Shown: in pieces, positions 62,675 through 64,000 of the stretch
Position numbering within the stretch: the stretch's first letter is position 1
How the letters are laid out: each line of letters begins with the position of its first letter
Source of the DNA: Oscillospiraceae bacterium
GTDB lineage: Bacteria; Bacillota; Clostridia; Oscillospirales; Acutalibacteraceae
DNA length: 64,000 nt
NCBI GenBank assembly: GCA_015065425.1
Contig: SVQH01000008.1
Location: 32,238-96,237, forward strand
Direction of reading: 5' to 3'
The notes under the pieces: model-generated
The model's database searches: none
Seen by the model: the letters and a program-made list of their open reading frames with translations, nothing else
What the model was told of the DNA's origin: nothing
Translations under genes and position numbers: made by a program

Positions 62675-62708
62675 TCGCATCCGCCTTTCAACATTAATGA
62701 TAAAAATA

Positions 62709-62737
62709 TTATTACATAATTATATAATGAGTGTCAA
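62709..62737 (-). promoter_or_regulatory. Promoter of the GH43 gene
   Basis: On the minus strand TTGACA (62737-62732), 17-base spacer, TAATAA (62714-62709). It overlaps a T-rich inverted repeat TCAATAT/ATATTGA (62734-62740/62747-62753) shared with the divergent folB promoter. Confidence 0.5.
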
Positions 62738-62749
62738 TATTTTTTTATA

Positions 62750-62778
62750 TTGAATTAGAATATAACTTATGATAAGAT
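62750..62778 (+). promoter_or_regulatory. Promoter of folB-folK
   Basis: TTGAAT (62750-62755), 17-base spacer, TAAGAT (62773-62778). Start near 62785, 14 bases before the ATG at 62799, which has AAGGTGA. Confidence 0.55.
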
Positions 62779-62798
62779 ACATCATAAGGTGATTATAT

Positions 62799-63164
62799 AT
62801 GGATAAAATAATAATAAAGAATCTTAAACTGTTTGCCTACCACGGAGTGCATGAAGAAGAAAAGATAAAAGGACAGAATTTTATTTTTGATATTGCCGTG
62901 TGGCTTAATCTGGATAAGCCCTGTGAAAGTGATAATGTGAATGATACGGTAAGTTATTCCGAAATAATATATAAAGTCAGGGAAGTATTTGTTTCTGAAA
63001 AATATAACTTGCTTGAAAAGGCTGCACAAAAGGTCTGCGATGCTCTTTTTAATACGTTTCCCGAAATAATGGAATGTGAAATATGTCTTAAAAAACCCGA
63101 TGCCCCCATAAATGCGGATTTTGATTATGTTGCAGTAGAAATCAGGAGAAAAAGAAATGGCTGA
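62799..63164 (+). CDS. folB: Dihydroneopterin aldolase
   Basis: 121 residues. KIIIKNLKLFAYHGVHEEEKIKGQNFIFDIAVWLNL, DTVSYSEIIYKV and NLLEKAAQKVCDALF are the FolB signature, and KKPDAPINADFDYVAVEI ends it. The enzyme makes 6-hydroxymethyl-dihydropterin for folate. It overlaps folK by eight bases, so the next two steps are translated together. Confidence 0.95.
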   Translation: MDKIIIKNLKLFAYHGVHEEEKIKGQNFIFDIAVWLNLDKPCESDNVNDTVSYSEIIYKVREVFVSEKYNLLEKAAQKVCDALFNTFPEIMECEICLKKPDAPINADFDYVAVEIRRKRNG

Positions 63165-63624
63165 GACGGTGTATGTGGCATTCGGTTCTAATATAGGCGA
63201 CGGTGTCGAAAATATAAAAGCGGCTGCTGCCGCACTTGACAGCGTGCCGGGGATAACATTGGAAAAGCTTTCAGATATATATACAACAAAACCCTGGGGG
63301 TATGAAGAACAGGCGGATTTTTGCAATGCCTGTGCAAGACTCAGTGTGACGCTTTCCCCTGAAGCCGTTCTCGGTGTATGTCTCGGTATCGAAGCCGGCA
63401 TGGGACGGATAAGAGAATTCAGGAACGGTCCGAGAATAATAGATATAGATGTAATTATATATATAGGACAGGAAAGAAACACTGAGGAGCTTGTGTTGCC
63501 TCATCCTCGTATGAATGAAAGAGATTTTGTGCTGGTGCCTCTTCTTGATGTTGCAGAAGGCAGTATAAAAGACGGTATAGAAGAGTCAATAAAAAAACTG
63601 AAAGGTACATATATTGTGAGATAA
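63157..63624 (+). CDS. folK: HPPK, 2-amino-4-hydroxy-6-hydroxymethyldihydropteridine pyrophosphokinase
   Basis: 155 residues. VYVAFGSNIGDGVENIKAA, SDIYTTKPWGYEEQADFCNAC, and the signature RIREFRNGPRIIDIDVIIY with LPHPRMNERDFVLVPL identify FolK, which adds pyrophosphate to the pterin before FolP. The folP gene is not in the window. Overlaps folB by eight bases; no clear terminator follows. Confidence 0.96.
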   Translation: MAETVYVAFGSNIGDGVENIKAAAAALDSVPGITLEKLSDIYTTKPWGYEEQADFCNACARLSVTLSPEAVLGVCLGIEAGMGRIREFRNGPRIIDIDVIIYIGQERNTEELVLPHPRMNERDFVLVPLLDVAEGSIKDGIEESIKKLKGTYIVR

Positions 63625-63728
63625 ACAATATATTGTGTTTAATTAAGAAAAAAAGTATATATATGGCAGATAGTACAAGAAACACCCGGATGCGTTGTAA
63701 AAAATGACGAAAAAAGTGAAAAATACTG

Positions 63729-63757
63729 TTGACATTTGGAGTTTCCTGTGTTAATAT
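63729..63757 (+). promoter_or_regulatory. Tandem promoter P1, probably of an rRNA operon
   Basis: TTGACA (63729-63734), 17-base spacer, TAATAT (63752-63757). The start region (about 63765) reads GCACTCGGGAGAGCGA. The stretch 63625-63728 is AT-rich and shows no gene. Confidence 0.75.
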
Positions 63758-63831
63758 ATCCAAGCACTCGGGAGAGCGACAGCGAGATAACGTGTCCACC
63801 GTAAAGAGTGTGAAAAAAATAAAAAAAGTGC

Positions 63832-63860
63832 TTGACAAAAGGTTTAAGATGTGATATCAT
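63832..63860 (+). promoter_or_regulatory. Tandem promoter P2, probably of an rRNA operon
   Basis: TTGACA (63832-63837), 17-base spacer, TATCAT (63855-63860). The sequence GATGTGATAT around the -10 is repeated in P3. Confidence 0.8.
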
Positions 63861-63944
63861 TACCGAGCGTCAAAAAGCACTGTTCGGTTTCTTTGTTGAT
63901 TCTGTTGAAGAAAAAAAGAAATCGAAAAAAATCAAAAAAAGTTC

Positions 63945-63973
63945 TTGACAAAGAGAAAGCGATGTGATATAAT
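63945..63973 (+). promoter_or_regulatory. Tandem promoter P3, probably of an rRNA operon
   Basis: TTGACA (63945-63950), 17-base spacer, TATAAT (63968-63973), a consensus promoter with an A-rich upstream tract. The start region near 63981 (GCACTCTTAAGAGAGAGCGA) resembles that of P1. The transcribed gene begins after the window ends. Confidence 0.85.
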
Positions 63974-64000
63974 CACAAGGCACTCTTAAGAGAGAGCGAA

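Noticed and set aside
1-64000. CRISPR arrays, insertion sequences, prophage, attachment sites, tRNA genes
   Set aside because: No repeat-spacer array, transposase or integrase motif, or tRNA-like cloverleaf was recognised in any intergenic stretch.

Overview
The window is a chromosomal segment of a low-to-moderate GC Clostridia, most likely an Oscillospirales/Ruminococcaceae-type gut anaerobe. The evidence is the Firmicutes-style S10-spc-alpha ribosomal supercluster with a KOW-domain gene between map and infA, Zn-type S14, S4 and Adk, an alpha/beta small acid-soluble spore protein, a SigH-like sigma factor, WhiA, HprK, AddAB instead of RecBCD, a type I dockerin, several exported carbohydrate-active enzymes, and canonical TTGACA-17-TATAAT promoters. 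No mobile elements, CRISPR arrays or prophage genes were seen.

Layout. 1-304 is the 3' end of an unknown gene. 520-16464 is one long translation supercluster: a strong promoter, a 318-nt structured leader, then rpsJ to rplQ including secY, adk, map, infA and rpoA, closed by a strong terminator. 16.5-18.4 kb holds a small membrane protein and an ArsB/CitMHS-type anion transporter. 18.5-29.2 kb is minus strand: a cohesin-like/dockerin exported protein, an exported PHP-domain (CehA/McbA-like) hydrolase, the operon lipoprotein-hprK-ROK kinase-murB-whiA-YbaK, a Thr/Glu-rich lipoprotein and a membrane M28 peptidase. 29.4-34 kb has an SASP gene and an operon of an ANTAR regulator with two glycoside-hydrolase-like exported proteins. 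34.1-36.6 kb (plus) pairs a metallophosphoesterase with a threonine aldolase. 36.9-45 kb is minus: a membrane-anchored DUF4091/GH123-like protein, a four-CxxC zinc-ribbon protein, a SigH-like sigma factor, a second exported PHP protein, and the operon HD-CmpB-like-TSCPD-Maf-ComF. 45.1-60.3 kb is plus: RNase P RNA, a small membrane protein, addB, addA, rpmE, yigZ, and the operon dnaG-rpoD-cohesin-like lipoprotein-purple-acid-phosphatase-like protein-aminotransferase. 60.4-62.7 kb (minus) has a PlsC acyltransferase and an exported GH43. The window ends with folB-folK and three tandem promoters that probably belong to an rRNA operon starting just beyond it.

How it fits together. The core is housekeeping: ribosome, transcription, replication primase and sigma factor, recombinational repair, cell wall, catabolite-repression sensing and folate. 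The accessory part is a set of exported proteins for surface polysaccharide or phosphoester work. Four of them (two PHP hydrolases, a GH99-like/CBM9-like protein and GH43) end in a short aromatic amphipathic C-terminal helix of about 26-30 residues, which looks like a shared surface-retention or sorting tail. Two others carry cohesin-like domains, one with a dockerin and one on a lipoprotein. Together these suggest a non-sortase way of holding enzymes at the cell surface. The S10 operon also carries three structured RNA stretches (leader, rpsJ-rplC spacer, rplW-rplB spacer) that look regulatory. All family names rest on visible motifs and remembered family features; no database search was run.
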